In this document: piece by piece, positions 31,140-42,689 of the stretch
Layout: every line of letters starts with the position of its first letter
Numbering within the stretch: the first letter of the stretch is position 1
DNA from: Euleptes europaea
Taxonomy: Eukaryota; Chordata; Lepidosauria; Squamata; Sphaerodactylidae
Assembly (NCBI RefSeq): GCF_029931775.1
Contig: NC_079318.1
Coordinates: forward strand, 79,395,614-79,459,613
Direction: 5' to 3'
Length of the DNA stretch: 64,000 nucleotides
Notes under the pieces: model-generated
Seen by the model: only the letters and a program-made list of their open reading frames with translations
Told to the model about the DNA's origin: nothing
The model's database searches: none
Translations under genes and position numbers: made by a program

Positions 31140-32439
31140 CAGTGAGGGGGAAAAGTATTAGATCCCCTGCTAAATTTGCCCGTGTGCCCTCTGACGAAGA
31201 AATGACCAGTCCATAATTTTAATGGTAGGTCTATTGTAGCTGTGAGAGACAGAATAACAACAGGAAAACCCCCAGAAACTCAGAAGACAAAAGTCAGAGA
31301 TTGATATGCATTATAATGAGTGAAATAAGTATTTGATCCCCTATCAACCAGCCAGATTTGATCCCCTATCAACCAGCCAGATGTCAGGCTACCTGGTATC
31401 TTCACTGTATGTAACGAGCTGAGATTAGAAGCACCTGCTGTAAGTCTTACCTGTAATCCCAGTTTGTTACAGTACCTGTACAAAAGACACCTGTCGACAG
31501 AAGCAATCAATCCATCAGATTCCAAACTAGCCACCATGACCAAGAGCAAAGAGCTGTCCAAGGATGTCAGGGACAAGATTGTGGACCTGCACAAGGCTGG
31601 ACTGGGCTACAAGACTATTGCCAAGCAGCTTGGTGAGAAAGTGACAACAGTTGGTGCAATAATTGGCAAATGGAAGAAACACAAAATAACTGTCAACCTC
31701 CCTCGGTCTGGGGCTCCATGCAAGATCTCATCTCGTGGAGTTGCAATGATCATGAGAACGGTGATGAAGCCGCCCAGAACTACACGGGGGGAACTTGTCA
31801 ATGATCTCAGGGCAGCTGGGACCATAGTCACCATGTAAACAGTTGGTAACACACTACGCCATGAAGGACTGAGATCTTACAGAGCCCGCAAGGTCCCCTT
31901 GCTCAAGACAGCACATGTACAGGCCCGTCTGCAGTTTGCCAGTGCACATCTGAATGACCCAGAGGAGAAAGTGTTGTGGTCAGATGAGACCAAAATCGAG
32001 CTCTTTGGCATCAACTCAACTCGCCGTGTTTGGAGGAGGAGGAATGCTGCCTACGACCCCAAGAACACCATCCCCACTGTCAAACATGGAGGGGGACATA
32101 TTATGCTTTGGGGGTGTTTTTCTGCTAAGGGGACAGGACACCTTCACCGCATCGAAGGGACGATGGACGGGACCATGTATCGTCAAATCTTGGGTGAGCA
32201 CCTCCTTCCCTCAGTCAGGGCATTGAAAATGGGTTGAGGATGGGTATTCCAGCATGACGATGACCCAAAACACACGGCCAAGGCAACAAAGGAGTGGCTC
32301 AAGAAGAAGCACATTAAGGTCCTGGACTGTCTCTCACAGCTACAATAGACCTACCATTAAAATTATGGACTGGTCATTTCTTCGTCAGAGGGCAAACGGG
32401 CAAATTCAGCAGGGGATCTAATACTTTTTCCCCTCACTG
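31140..32439 (+). mobile_element. Tc1-like DNA transposon, decayed
   Basis: Inverted ends of over 100 bases begin CAGTGAGGGGGAAAAGTATT at a TA (31138-31139) and end in the complementary CTTTTTCCCCTCACTG. The ends match outward through GACAGAATAAC-type sequence. The interior holds one transposase frame with stops and a C-terminal deletion. The family resembles Tc1 elements shared among fishes, frogs and reptiles and known for transfer between species. Confidence 0.9.
31536..32345 (+). pseudogene. Tc1-like transposase pseudogene
   Basis: Helix-turn-helix DNA-binding part: [32 protein letters not shown] and the GRP-type [13 protein letters not shown]. Catalytic part: [13 protein letters not shown] (first Asp), [15 protein letters not shown] and [18 protein letters not shown] (second Asp). 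In-frame stops lie at 31836-31838 and about 32235-32237; the second looks like CGA to TGA decay. Sequence from KVLDC onward jumps straight into the 3' inverted repeat, so the third acidic residue of the DDE/DDD triad is gone. It cannot transpose by itself. Confidence 0.88.
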
Positions 32440-32754
32440 GATACATTTCTTACATCTGATGAAATGAGCTCTTGTTCCCAAAAACTTAAAGGGATTACCA
32501 ATATAATAATAACAACAGCAACAACCTACTGCCTGAACAGTGTTAGAATGCCATTAAATCTAATTAAGTAGGGTGGCAGAAAGGAGTTCTAACTTCTGTT
32601 TCACATGTATAACCACTACAATAGATTGACATCCCATTAGCATGCATGTAAAGGGAAGGGGCGTGAGAATATTTTTCCTACTGTTATAGATCATGGGGAA
32701 GTATTAACTTGCCCACCTTCTGTTCAAAATATTAACAAAGGTTTGCTGCTATAC

Positions 32755-32845
32755 TACTATTAAGTACCTTCTAAGTTGCCATCCAATGGTAAAGCACCTC
32801 TGTTCGTCTCTTGCCTTTAAAACCCTATGGGGTGGCAGGGCTAGA
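32755..32845 (-). repeat. Sauria-type SINE tail fragment
   Basis: CACCTCTGTTCGTCTCTTGCC and AAAACCCTATGGGGTGGC resemble the middle to 3' part of Sauria-type SINEs. Short and diverged; strand uncertain. Confidence 0.3.
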
Positions 32846-32850
32846 AGTCA

Positions 32851-33027
32851 TAGGGCTGCCAACCTCCAGGTACTAGCTGGAGATCTCCCGTTATTACAAC
32901 TGATCTCCAGCCAATAGGGATCAGTTCCCCTGGAGAAAATGGCCACTTTGATGCCATAGAGTCCAATTGCCAAAGTCCCTCCCCAAACCCCACCCTCGTC
33001 AGGCTCCGCCCCAAAAACCTCCTGGCT
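32851..33027 (+). mobile_element. hAT-type MITE, right end missing
   Basis: TAGGGCTGCCAACC start, normal interior, stops at AAAACCTCCTGGCTGG without the GGCAACCCTA end. Confidence 0.75.
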
Positions 33028-33029
33028 GG

Positions 33030-34345
33030 TTAGCTTCCAAGATCTCATGAAATCTGGCTATACCATGCCACCTTCCCTCCCCTGCCCCCTGCAAGCTGCT
33101 TTTTTAAAGACAAAACATACAGATCTCGGTCACAGATCTCCATCGCATGTAGTTGGGACTTACCCATACTAATTTGGGGAGGATGGGCTCTGAGCAAAAC
33201 TGCTATGTTAGAGAGATACAGGCCCTCTTAATGCATAAATCACATGTAGTTTGAAAAACAGAGGAGTTATGGAGGCCACACACACATCCTCAGCCTCATA
33301 CCTTCAGTCCCATGGCCACGAGGGGAAGTACTGTGGCATGCACAAGGTCTGCTACAAAGCCACAGGAAAACAAGCCCAATTTTTTTCCCTAATGGCCAAG
33401 GAATGGCTATAGAAAGTTACTTGGCTGGAAAGACAGAGGGGCAAAAACGGACGTTCAGAATGCCAGCTTCTGTATTCCAGGCAGGCTCCTGCTCAGGAAT
33501 AGAACACAGAGCCCTGCCAACGGGATGCGGACAGCAAAAGCCTGGCAGCAAATAAAACACTCCGGTCTCCATTGTTTTCCGCAGAGCAGCTCAGCAGTCG
33601 AAGCTCCTTGAAAATGCCGTGACCACTGCCAAAGCCGCAGCTGTGTCCTGTGGCAAGAACACCCCATTAATCTAGGCCCAGGATCTGTGGAGTTCTCACA
33701 AGCAGGCGTTACTCCGGACAAAGGAGAAATGCTGAAATGCCACAGCTGTTTCTATGAATGTTAAAGTAAATGCTACTTCTGTTTAGAAAGGTGGGACGAG
33801 CCCCCCGGGTCTTCTCTGTACAACATGTAGGGAACTGGCTTTGGAGTCTGCAGATCATCCCACCTAATGCTTAGACCTGTGTTTAAACTAACCCAGGTTT
33901 GCTACCTTAACACTGATTAAGTTCATGCGTGTACAGCAGACCCATAGTTAACTTGCCAAGCTGTAAACTCTTCACCCTGGTGGAAGACACAGGCACATGC
34001 AAAATCCATGGTGCTTTCTTATACTGTGTCAGCTCATTGATCTATCAAGGTTAGTATTGCTTAGTGAAAGGCATTATTTCTTAAAGCTGCAGGTGCTCCT
34101 TTTATCATTTGGGGGGTTTAAACTCCCCCTTTTAAGATTTTTCTGCAAAAGTGGGTTTTTTTCAGGTTTGTAGAAAAATCTTTCTTTGTTCATGGCACCA
34201 GTCTCTGGATTTAAGTATCTTCAGATTTGGCTGGCTTGAGAATTAGATGTATTGATGATGATGATGATGATGCTTAACCATGGTTAAGGCAAACCAAGGT
34301 TAGCATCCCCATTTTGAAGCACGGCTACACATCCTAGTTTGCAGC
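33030..34345. other. No gene recognised
   Basis: Mostly unnamed DNA. Contains a (GAT)n microsatellite at about 34252-34273 and AACCATGGTTAAGGC-type inverted words. No splice-consistent coding exon. Confidence 0.35.
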
Positions 34346-34351
34346 CAATCC

Positions 34352-34744
34352 CAGTGCCGGATTTACGTATAAGCTAAACAAGCTAAAGCTTAGGGCCCCA
34401 CTCTCTTGGGGCTCCCAAAAAAATATGAAGGGGAAAAAACTGGATGTACATTTCCAAAATATAAGATAAAAAACAAATAAAATAAAACCTACATACAGTA
34501 ACAGCGTTTTGTGTTGTGTAGGCTCCTATGATGTAAGTAATAGGCTCGCAATTACTTTGATAAAATACATATTTTGTTATGTGCAAATGGCTTTAGATAC
34601 CTATTAGGTCCATAAATTACCATATAGCATATATTCAACACAAAAAACAGCGACAATTTGTTGTTGACAAAGGACAGCTGGACATATAAAGGGCCCCATT
34701 ACCTTCAACAGTTTAGGGCCTCAGCAAACCTAAATCCGGCCCTG
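34352..34744 (+). mobile_element. hAT element, CAGTGCCGGATTTA family, copy A
   Basis: Ends CAGTGCCGGATTTACG and TAAATCCGGCCCTG are inverted. The 8-base duplication GCCAATCC is exact on both sides (34344-34351, 34745-34752). Non-coding. Nearly identical to copy B at 60883-62235. Confidence 0.88.
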
Positions 34745-35144
34745 GCCAATCCTCAACTATGTGTTAGGTATTTAGATACAATTCTTAGCCAAAGAAGCTC
34801 CTTGTGGTATAGGAAGGCAAAAATTACACTTTTAAAGTGCAGCACCTAATTTTCCCTCTTCTGTTTTTGCAGTTGCTTTTTCACGTTCAGATTATTTAAA
34901 TTTAGCTAGCTTTTTGCAAGAGACAGAGATCTGGTGTGGATTTGGACTGCTATCAAGGCCAGTTTTCAATTTTTTTGTTTGTTTAAAACTTACCTTATAT
35001 AATATATTGATATATTGCTATATGATAGCATAAGATTGATCATGGCTCCTTCAGGGACATCTCCATATGCCTCAACCCCTTCCCCCCTATCAGGCCATGG
35101 AAAGAAGGGTTTTTTCCCTTGCATTGGCTTACAGAAGGGTGTTT

Positions 35145-35172
35145 TTAAAAAAAAAACACACACACACACCTG
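35145..35172 (+). repeat. A-run plus (CA)n microsatellite
   Basis: Simple AAAAAAAAAACACACACACACAC-like tract inside otherwise unnamed AT-rich DNA. Confidence 0.7.
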
Positions 35173-35515
35173 ACAATGGTATATTCCTATAAGATGGATG
35201 TCTGTGACTCTTAATAACCCTTCCATATATCCTAAAAAAATATTCTTATTATGATGTTTTTGTGGGATTTGTCATCACTTTCTATTGGGGTGAGGTCCAA
35301 GGGTGATTCTCACGTATGCATATTTTTGGTGCTGTAACTGATCAGACAATGGTCACCATGGCAATCCTTCAGCCAATCACTGGCGAGTGGGTAGTGTCCA
35401 AGCCAACCAAATCACTTTGCACTGTGGGTAGTAACTTTGAACATACAAGAAGCACCTTTAGCACAATGCTGAGAACAGCCATTTTAAACAGTCCTAACAA
35501 ATGTCTTGGCCAGTA

Positions 35516-35862
35516 TGTTAAGTCCGAGTGGGAAGGATTCATGAGATCAGAGACAGAGTTCAACAACACACCTTTATTTGATTTCAGCACAGAACTAACT
35601 TACACACTGACTGTGCCCTGCTTATATGCCCCCCTGGCCACCTGCGGCCACTCCCCCCCCCGATCCGTAATAGGGGGGGAATACCCTCTTGGGGACCAAT
35701 GGGACATGCTGGCTTAGGGCCAATAGGATCCGTTTGCTTAGCCAATAGTGATGGGAATAATAGACCTAACAAATAGGGCAAGCAGGGTTTAGGATCCTTC
35801 GTGCGGAACTCAAGCTCCTAAGTCTCCCCTTGCTTACTACCCTACTAGATATATACACAACA
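35516..35862 (-). repeat. LTR, left copy
   Basis: TG...CA-bounded repeat matching the one at 37262-37564; it is the 3' LTR in the minus-strand sense. Confidence 0.82.
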
Positions 35863-36035
35863 CCCCTCCCCCCTAAGTCCGAGTGATCCTAGCGGTGCAC
35901 TAGGAGCACACGAAGTCTTGGAGGTAGCTCGGCAGTGAGCGGTTCCACTGGGAACGGTGCGGTGCCGGGATGGGGGCCGCTGGGCAGTCCGTTGGCGCAG
36001 GATCAATCTCACCCTTGGTTGCTGGGTCGTCGGTC

Positions 36036-37043
36036 TTATCCGTCGCAGGCAGCAGGGTCGATCAGGAGGCGGACAGGCGGCCCCTTGTAGCAGCCCAAGG
36101 GGCCACGCCAAACATCCTCGTACTTGGCCCAGACGGGCTCGAGGGACGCCTTGTTGAGGTGGAGCAGGCTCGTGATTTGCAGTCCAAGGGCCTTGAACCA
36201 CTCAAACCCCAGGAGGCTGGTGCAGGGCCCCTCGACAATGACGAGGCGCAGGCGGCTCATACGGGACCCGTAGCGCACGTTCACGCAGGCGACACCCTTG
36301 ACCTGAACGCGGCGGTGTTGGAAATCCGTAATGATGAGGCTGGAGGGCTGCAGCCGGGGCATTGGGGCACGCTTGGCCAGGACCCGGAAAGTGTCCACAG
36401 ATACAATGGAGAGGGCGGGCCCAGAATCTACTTCCATCTCGCAGGGCGCCCCCTCGATGAAAACGGTGGTCGAGAGCTTGTCGAAGCCGTTCGGGCCCCT
36501 GGCAGAGGAGGCAGCAGCGCGGTCCCCAATACGCTTGTCTTGGTCCTCAGACTCGGCCGCGGTCGCCTCCTCGACGGCCAACATTAGCGTTGCCTCCTTC
36601 TTCCCTTTCATGCGGCAGCGCACCTCCGTGTCCCGGAGGCTGAACACGAACCTGTCCCGGAGCATCTCGTCGAGGGCTGAGAAAGCACAGGACCATGCGA
36701 TCTGGCAGAGAGCGACTAGGTACTCGGCAGCGGTCTCCCCAGGCTGTTGGTCGCGGAGGTGGAAATCATGGCGGTGGACCAACACCGTGGGCTGAGGGGT
36801 GCAATGGCCGCCCAGCACCGTCATGATGGCATCGAAGCCAGTCTCCTCGAGCTTTGCGGGAGCCACGAGGGTCTGGGCCAGCTGGAATGTCTGGGGCCCG
36901 CAGACACTGAGGAAAACCGCCCGCTTCTGCTCGACGTCCGTGAACTTATTCGCCACCATGAACAATGAGACGCGGGAAGCGTAGCTCTCCCAGTCGCCGG
37001 GGTTGGAGATGTCAGATGCCTCCAACGAACCAGTGGTGGCCAT
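36036..37043 (-). pseudogene. Ty3/Gypsy Gag-protease region (fossil)
   Basis: A Gag-like N-terminal part (WESYASRVSLFMVANKF, PGETAAEYLVALCQIA, the helical pattern of Ty3-type capsids) followed by a retropepsin-like part with DSGPALSIVS and LLGFEWFKALGL. It belongs to the LTR element 35516-37564. The element as a whole is broken. GC content is well above the flanks. Confidence 0.78.
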
Positions 37044-37261
37044 GAATGCGGTGAGGTCGTCTCTCCCGAGAATCCAAGTGAATCAGCAATCGGGCCGGGC
37101 CGTCTACCGGACACAGCGAGGTCGCGGAGCGAGGCGGTAGCTGTGGGACAGCCGGCGTGTGATTCAGCGATGTGGACCGGGCTGCCTACCGGTCACTACA
37201 AATGGCGGAGCGGGAGTGATTCAGCAGGTCAGCCGGGTCGCTCTCCAGTCCTCGTCGCCAC

Positions 37262-37564
37262 TGTTAAGTCCGCGTGGGAAGGATTCACAAGATCAGAGAC
37301 GGAGTTCAACAACACACCTTTATTTGATTTCAGCACAGAACTAACTTACACACTGAACGTGCCCTGCTTATATGCCCCCCTGGCCGCCTGTGGGCCCCCC
37401 TGATCCGTGATAGGGGGGAATACCCTCTTGACCAATTGGACATGCTGGCTTAGGGCCAATAGGATCCGTTTGCTTAGCCAATAGGGCGAGCAGGTTTTAG
37501 GATCCTTCGTGCGGAACTCCTAAGTCTCCCCTTGCTTACTACCCTACTAGATACATACACAACA
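37262..37564 (-). repeat. LTR, right copy
   Basis: The 5' LTR in the minus-strand sense. It shares AACAACACACCTTTATTTGA and CCTGCTTATATGCCCCCCTG with the left copy. Confidence 0.82.
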
Positions 37565-37789
37565 AGTACATTCAAAATCGACATGGCAGAAAGGTGGCTG
37601 TCCAATCAGCAAATTATATGGGGGGAAGAGAGCACCCTTCTAGCGGTATATCGATATAGCACATGTGCACACAAAAAGGTGGTGGTGCTGGGATGCTGCC
37701 GGTGATGTGGAAAACCCAATAATATTATGGTCATGTGTAAGAAAATGAACTCCTGTGACAACTGGAAAGGTGGAGTTGTGCAGAAGATC

Positions 37790-37925
37790 CACCCTTGAAT
37801 CGAGCTGAGAGGGTGTGACTGCCCCAAACTTAGGCCAGCATCCTTCTATGGCACCGTGGGTATTCAAACCTGGATCTTCTTGATCCTAGGATGACATTCT
37901 AACCACTACACCAAACAGGCTCTAA
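37790..37925 (-). repeat. tRNA-derived SINE fragment, antisense
   Basis: Reverse reads GTGTAGTGGTTAGAATG and GGTTTGAATACCCAC, a tRNA-like promoter pair. Confidence 0.55.
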
Positions 37926-38094
37926 AAGGACAGAGAAGCTGTTAAACCCCCTTTGTTTTGTCAGAGAGAGGATGCTAATGGATCAACAGCAGAGAAAAGT
38001 CAGAACAAGCATCGTCATGGAGAAAGGATCTTGGGTACCAGAAAATAGTTTTATCTCCCTAAGACCCTAAAGAGCTACCACAGGTCACCATGGG

Positions 38095-38303
38095 TGGGGT
38101 TGCCAGGTCCCTCTTCACCACCAGTGGGATGTTTTTAGGGCGGAGCCTGAGGAGGGTGGGGTTTGGAGAGGGGAGGGACATCAATGCCATACAGTCTAAT
38201 TGCCAAAGCGGCCATTTTCTCCAGGTGAACTGATCTCTATCAGCTGGATAGCAGTTATAATAGCAGGAGACTTCCAGCGATTACTTGGAGGTTGGCAACC
38301 CTA
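38095..38303 (-). mobile_element. hAT-type MITE, perfect duplication
   Basis: TGGGGTTGCCAGG to GGCAACCCTA with ACCATGGG exactly duplicated (38087-38094, 38304-38311). Confidence 0.9.
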
Positions 38304-38767
38304 ACCATGGGTGATACTGAAGTTGCTTCCATGTTGGCCTTTAGCTCCAAGTCCTCTCCCCACAAAAAAATGCAGTGGAGTTTTCTTTGGCTTCCACATG
38401 ACACCATGCAATTGGCCGCCTGTTGGGTTTTCTCCTGGTCCCTGCAATTTTCCCCCCCACACCAGAAAGATGGTACTGAAAATCACTGTGCAGAAAGGAA
38501 GGTGCAGATTTCTGTATGTCCATCGGGGCCATTTCCCCTCAAAGCTGCCATTCCATACCCCTAAGTGTTAAGAAGCACTCCATCAGCAAGGGGGGGGGGG
38601 GAGAAAGACAGGCTCAAGAGGATACAGCAGAGAATACCCGTGTAGACCTTCTGTTGCCACAACAAACACCCTGACGTTTCTAGTATCAATCAGAGCACAA
38701 TGGGGAATCTGTCCTTATGTGTAAGCAACCTCTGTCCTTATGTGTAAGCAACCACTTTCATTGAAAC

Positions 38768-38935
38768 TAAGGAGAACATAAGAACATAAGAAAAGCCATG
38801 CTGGATCAGACCAAGGCCCGTCAAGTCCAGCAGTCTGTTCACACAGTGGCCAAGCAGGTGCCTCTAGGAAGCCCACAAACGACTGCAGCAGCATTATCCT
38901 GCCTGTGTTCCACAGCACCTAATACAATAGACAAT
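38768..38935 (-). mobile_element. CR1 LINE 3' end, antisense
   Basis: GAACATAAGAAAAGCCATGC, TGGATCAGACCAAGGCCC, CACACAGTGGCCAAGCAGG and GGAAGCCCACAAACGACTGC: CR1 3' untranslated region as at 52840-53188 and 54668-55040. Confidence 0.68.
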
Positions 38936-39940
38936 ATAATATAATAGGAGGAAATGTAATAGAGGAGACATAAGTGGGATGGAGAGGTAGAAATCTTGTC
39001 TCCGGCTTCCTCCAAAATCTAAGCCACACACTCTGGCCTGTTTCCGACCATCAGACCTGGGATATGGGTATATATCAGTTTTCGGGCATTACACTGGCAG
39101 AACACTGAAACAAGCGGATGGCTAAACCATGCACTTGCGCTTTCGACTGTACAATATATATAAAAATACTTTTCATATCTGGCAACACCACCGCTACTTG
39201 CACAAAGCCAGCAGTCTCTCAGCATCATATCCAGCAGAGGGAGCGAAGGAGAGGAGAAAGGTTCGCAGGAGAGATGGGTGTTTTCACCCTCCTGCATTTA
39301 GCAAGAGTGAGAGCCCCTCGGCTAGCCAGACAAGCACTTGCATCTTGAAGGAAGCAGAGGTCAGCGGGCATCTCACCTGGATGGACTATGGAGAGACAGG
39401 CCCTGGGGTAGGACCAAGGCAGGTAAGTGTTGATTTGGCAGCTCAGTTCTCATCTTATGGGGTCTTGCAAGCTCTGATGGGCAGCTTTCTTTCGTAGCAA
39501 ATGGAAGGGGAACTGAAATGGGCAAATCTGACCCAGGAAGACGGCACAGGGCTACAGACGGTCTTGTTATCACAGGACTCTTTGGGGGTCCCACTGGTTT
39601 TATTTATTTATTATTTATCTATGTACCTGTACATTTTGTATAAGCAGAGTCTAACTCAGGAGCAGAATTGAGCTGATAGTGACAGAAAGAAAAAATAAAA
39701 CAAATCCCCCCCCCCCCGCAACAACAAAGAGAGACTTGCCAACCTCCCTGCCCCCTCCACCTCTCCTCAGCTAGTCCAAATGTGATGGGGAGAGGACAGG
39801 GTGGGATGGGGTTTATTTGTGTTTTGAATGCAAAGCATAGTCTGCCTTGCAAGGGTGAAGGTTAGGGATCCCAGCAAGGGAAAATCTGTTTTATCACATG
39901 TTTATTCAGAAGTGAACCCCAATGATTTAGCTGAGAATTA
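38936..39940. other. No gene recognised
   Basis: Unnamed sequence with simple runs (a C-run near 39710) and no splice-consistent coding exon. Confidence 0.35.
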
Positions 39941-40003
39941 GTCCCAAATTCATAGGGTCACCATAGGACGGAAACGACTTGACAGCACTTAACACACACA
40001 TGC
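39940..40003 (+). repeat. Bov-B/Sauria SINE tail
   Basis: CATAGGGTCACCATAGGACG then GACTTGACAGCACTTAACAC: the Bov-B-type 3' end. Confidence 0.55.
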
Positions 40004-40142
40004 AAGTAGGCTTTGGACTCCAACTTAAAATACAACTCCTGCTCCTGGCTGACCAGGCTGGGCATTTGCTGGGGTCCAACAAATTTTCACTTGGAAAATC
40101 CAAGGAGACCAAAGACAGCAAGAGAGAATTTCCAGTTTGTAT

Positions 40143-40441
40143 GCCAGCGTGGTGTAGTGGTTAAGAGCGATGGTTTGGAGTGGTGGACTTTGATCTGGAG
40201 ATCCAGGTTTGATTCCCCACTCCTCCACATGAGCGGCGGAGGCTAATCTGGTGGATTCGTTTCCCCATTCCTACACACGAAGCAAGCTGGGTGACCTTGG
40301 GCTAGTCACAGCTCTCTCAGCCTCACCTACCTCACAGGGTGTCTGTTGTGGGGAGGGGAAGGCAAAGTGATTGTAAGCCAGTTTGATTCTGTCTTCAGTG
40401 GTAGAGAAAGTCGGCATATAAAAACCAACTCTTCTTCTTTT
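40143..40441 (+). repeat. tRNA-derived, L2-tailed SINE
   Basis: Full-length: GTGGTGTAGTGGTTAAGAGC (A-box), GGTTTGATTCCCC (B-box), core with CACAGGGTGTCTGTTGTGG and a TATAAAAACCAACTCTTCTT end. Confidence 0.8.
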
Positions 40442-40989
40442 CCTAATAAGAGGGACCTCCGAACCGGAAGGTCCCCAGATTCCTTGCAAAAGATGGTAGT
40501 GCCCCACGGAAATCAGGGTCAAGCTCAAGCTTCATCAGTATTGTGGAAGGAAAATAACCACCCCTGGTAAATAGCATCCCATTAAAGGGTCAGGACGTTT
40601 TCTGCAGGTTGTTGGCAACCCTACAAAGACCCCAGTCACGTTCCTTACGTGGTTGTAAGCTTATGCTGTAAAGCATAATCCTTAATTACAATTTCTTATT
40701 TTTAAAGTAAACCAGAGTCACCACCAACTACATCTACTGCTTGTCACTTTTTAAAGACAATGACTTAATCCCAACACCAGATTAATAAGGCAATTTTGTA
40801 AGTACTTAAGGGTTAAAATGTCTCGTATTTTAAAATAACTGGTTCAGAGTCAATTGTCTAAAGATGGAGCTTCGTCGGCAGAAATTAGAGAAGAGGTGGT
40901 TCTGTCCTGCCTGGAAGGATTGCAACCTCCTCCTTAACTCCAGATGTGAGTGGTGGGCTACATGCTCAGAAGAAATGTTGTTGCCGCCA

Positions 40990-41100
40990 CTTTGCCGGAA
41001 GATCAGAAGAGCCCTGCTGGCTCTGACCATCTAGTTCAGTGTCCTGTTTCCAAACGGGGACAGTCAGATGCCTTCTAGAAACCCCTGTTGTATGTCCACT
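40990..41100 (-). repeat. CR1 3' end fragment, antisense
   Basis: AGAAGAGCCCTGCTGGCTCTG, CATCTAGTTCAGTGTCCTG and CCTTCTAGAAACCCC: degraded CR1 tail words. Confidence 0.45.
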
Positions 41101-41106
41101 GTATCA

Positions 41107-41298
41107 AGAGTTCCAGGCGGCGCCTGGAGATCTCCCGCTGTCACACCGACCTGATCCCCAGATGGCAGAGATCGGCTCCCCTGAAGAAAAATGGCTGCTC
41201 TGGGGCAATTGAACCCCGTTGAAACCCCTCCCCAAGCCCCACCCTCCCCAGGCTCCACTGCCCCCCATCCCCCAAATCTCCCAGTATTTCCCAACCCA
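41107..41298 (+). mobile_element. Diverged hAT-type MITE
   Basis: GGCGCCTGGAGATCTCCCGC, CCCCAGATGGCAGAGATCGG and CCAAGCCCCACCCTCCCCAG follow the family order. It abuts a tRNA-type SINE. Confidence 0.6.
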
Positions 41299-41512
41299 GA
41301 GGGGCCGTGGCTCAGTGGTAGAGCATCTGCTTGGCGTGCAGAAGGTCCCAGGTTCAATCCCCGGCATCTCCATTTGAAAGGACCAGGCAAGTAGGTGATG
41401 TGAATGACCTCAGCCTGAGACCCCGGAGAGCCGCTGCCAGTCAGTAGACAATACTGACTTTGACAGACCAAGGGTCTGATTCGGTATAAGGCAGCTTCAT
41501 GTGTTCATGTGT
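41298..41512 (+). repeat. tRNA-Ala-derived SINE, nearly complete
   Basis: The head reads as an alanine-tRNA relative: TGGCTCAGTGGTAGAGCATC (A-box), GGTTCAATCCCC (B-box), GGCATCTCCA. The tail ends TATAAGGCAGCTTCATGTGTT. There is no terminator after the tRNA part, and SINE copies exist elsewhere in the window, so this is not a tRNA gene. Confidence 0.8.
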
Positions 41513-41519
41513 GAGATAC

Positions 41520-42680
41520 CCATCAAACTTGCACGCATATCCACGTACACACACAGGCTGTGCTGTCCTTTGAAAACTCATCTTTTCCCATTCAGAGTGA
41601 TAATAGAATGGGGGATGGGGAATAGAGGTTTTGATTTATGAAACCAGGTGGGCGTTGAAAGGTTAAATCCCCTCTTTCCTTCCTGAGAGACCCTGATCCA
41701 AACTGCTGTTGCACATGTGTGCAATTTATTTTTTACAGACTGATGGAAATTCATGTGATCTTCATCAAGCCCGTTTGGCAAATATGGGATGCCTGGGATT
41801 TCCTCCCCCACCCCCGCCCAGGGTTAACTGCAGGCAGTGGGTGTGAATCGCATTGGGATAAAAGAGTGAAACTCCCAGCCAGCCCCCACCCTGTAGTCCT
41901 AACCTTTAGGAAGGACTTACATGAGAGTCTGGGAAGATCCGTTCATGGGCATCTTTTTCTCCTAAACCGAAAGCTCTCGTTCTGAAAAATTTCCAGCTCT
42001 AGGTTATGATGTTTTTTTCTATGGGGCAATGGGAAATGTACGCTATTGCAGGTGTCTGAGGGTTCAGCATAAGGGAAGAGAGTATATTTACATCCAACAG
42101 TTTGAGGGCTCCGTCCTTTCCTATCAGGGCGTGTTTAGAATAGCTAATGGATTCAACAGAATTGCAAGCATGTGGTGTGTATGGACATGTGGAATGAGAC
42201 AGCCCAGCACACAAGGAGGAAAATAAGTCATAACCTTAATTCGGGGGAGGGGGAGGAGCAGGGAGGGCTGTTTCCCCAGTTCTTTCAGAAGTAACATTAA
42301 CCACCTGTCAGCAAAGGCAGCAGGGCAGAATGCTTGTTCGGTTCTTTCCTGCATGCCTTTCCAAATTGCATGTGCTAGGATGATTTATCTTCTCTACACA
42401 TGGTATTCAAAAGGCTCGTTTTCTCCTACCCGAGAAAACTAGCCAAAGGCAGGAACCGACCCTCTGCAAAATACCCACACTGCTTCATGCCAAAGCAAGT
42501 TGGGGCTCAGAATCTGAAGCCAGAACCTGTTGCAATGGCAGCCTTGAAAGCTCTGATATGTTCTTATGTTCTTAATTCTAAAGGGCACCTTTACTTAATC
42601 CCCAACAAACTCAATACTGACAAAAAAGGAGGTTCTGCTAGAGACTGGAAGGTTTGACCCAGGAATTGGGACATCTCTTG
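41520..42680. other. No gene recognised
   Basis: Unnamed, partly purine-rich DNA. No repeat family or coding exon could be supported. Confidence 0.35.
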
Positions 42681-42689
42681 TTCTAGGGG

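Larger units (their letters stand above)
35516..37564 (-). mobile_element. Ty3/Gypsy LTR retrotransposon fossil, LTR-gag/protease-LTR
   Basis: A broken LTR element on the minus strand. Two direct repeats (35516-35862 and 37262-37564) start TGTTAAGTCC and end ATACACAACA, and the element is bounded by AGTA on both sides (35512-35515, 37565-37568). Between them lie a Gag-protease region and, next to the left repeat, a G-rich purine tract in minus-strand sense (about 35863-35875). The internal part is far shorter than a whole Ty3 element, so it is not whole, with a few breaks. The two LTRs differ by several substitutions and small length changes, so it is moderately old. Confidence 0.85.

Noticed and set aside
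41298-41375. A possible functional tRNA-Ala gene
   Set aside because: The A- and B-boxes are good but the sequence continues into a SINE body, has no T-run terminator, and related copies occur elsewhere in the window.
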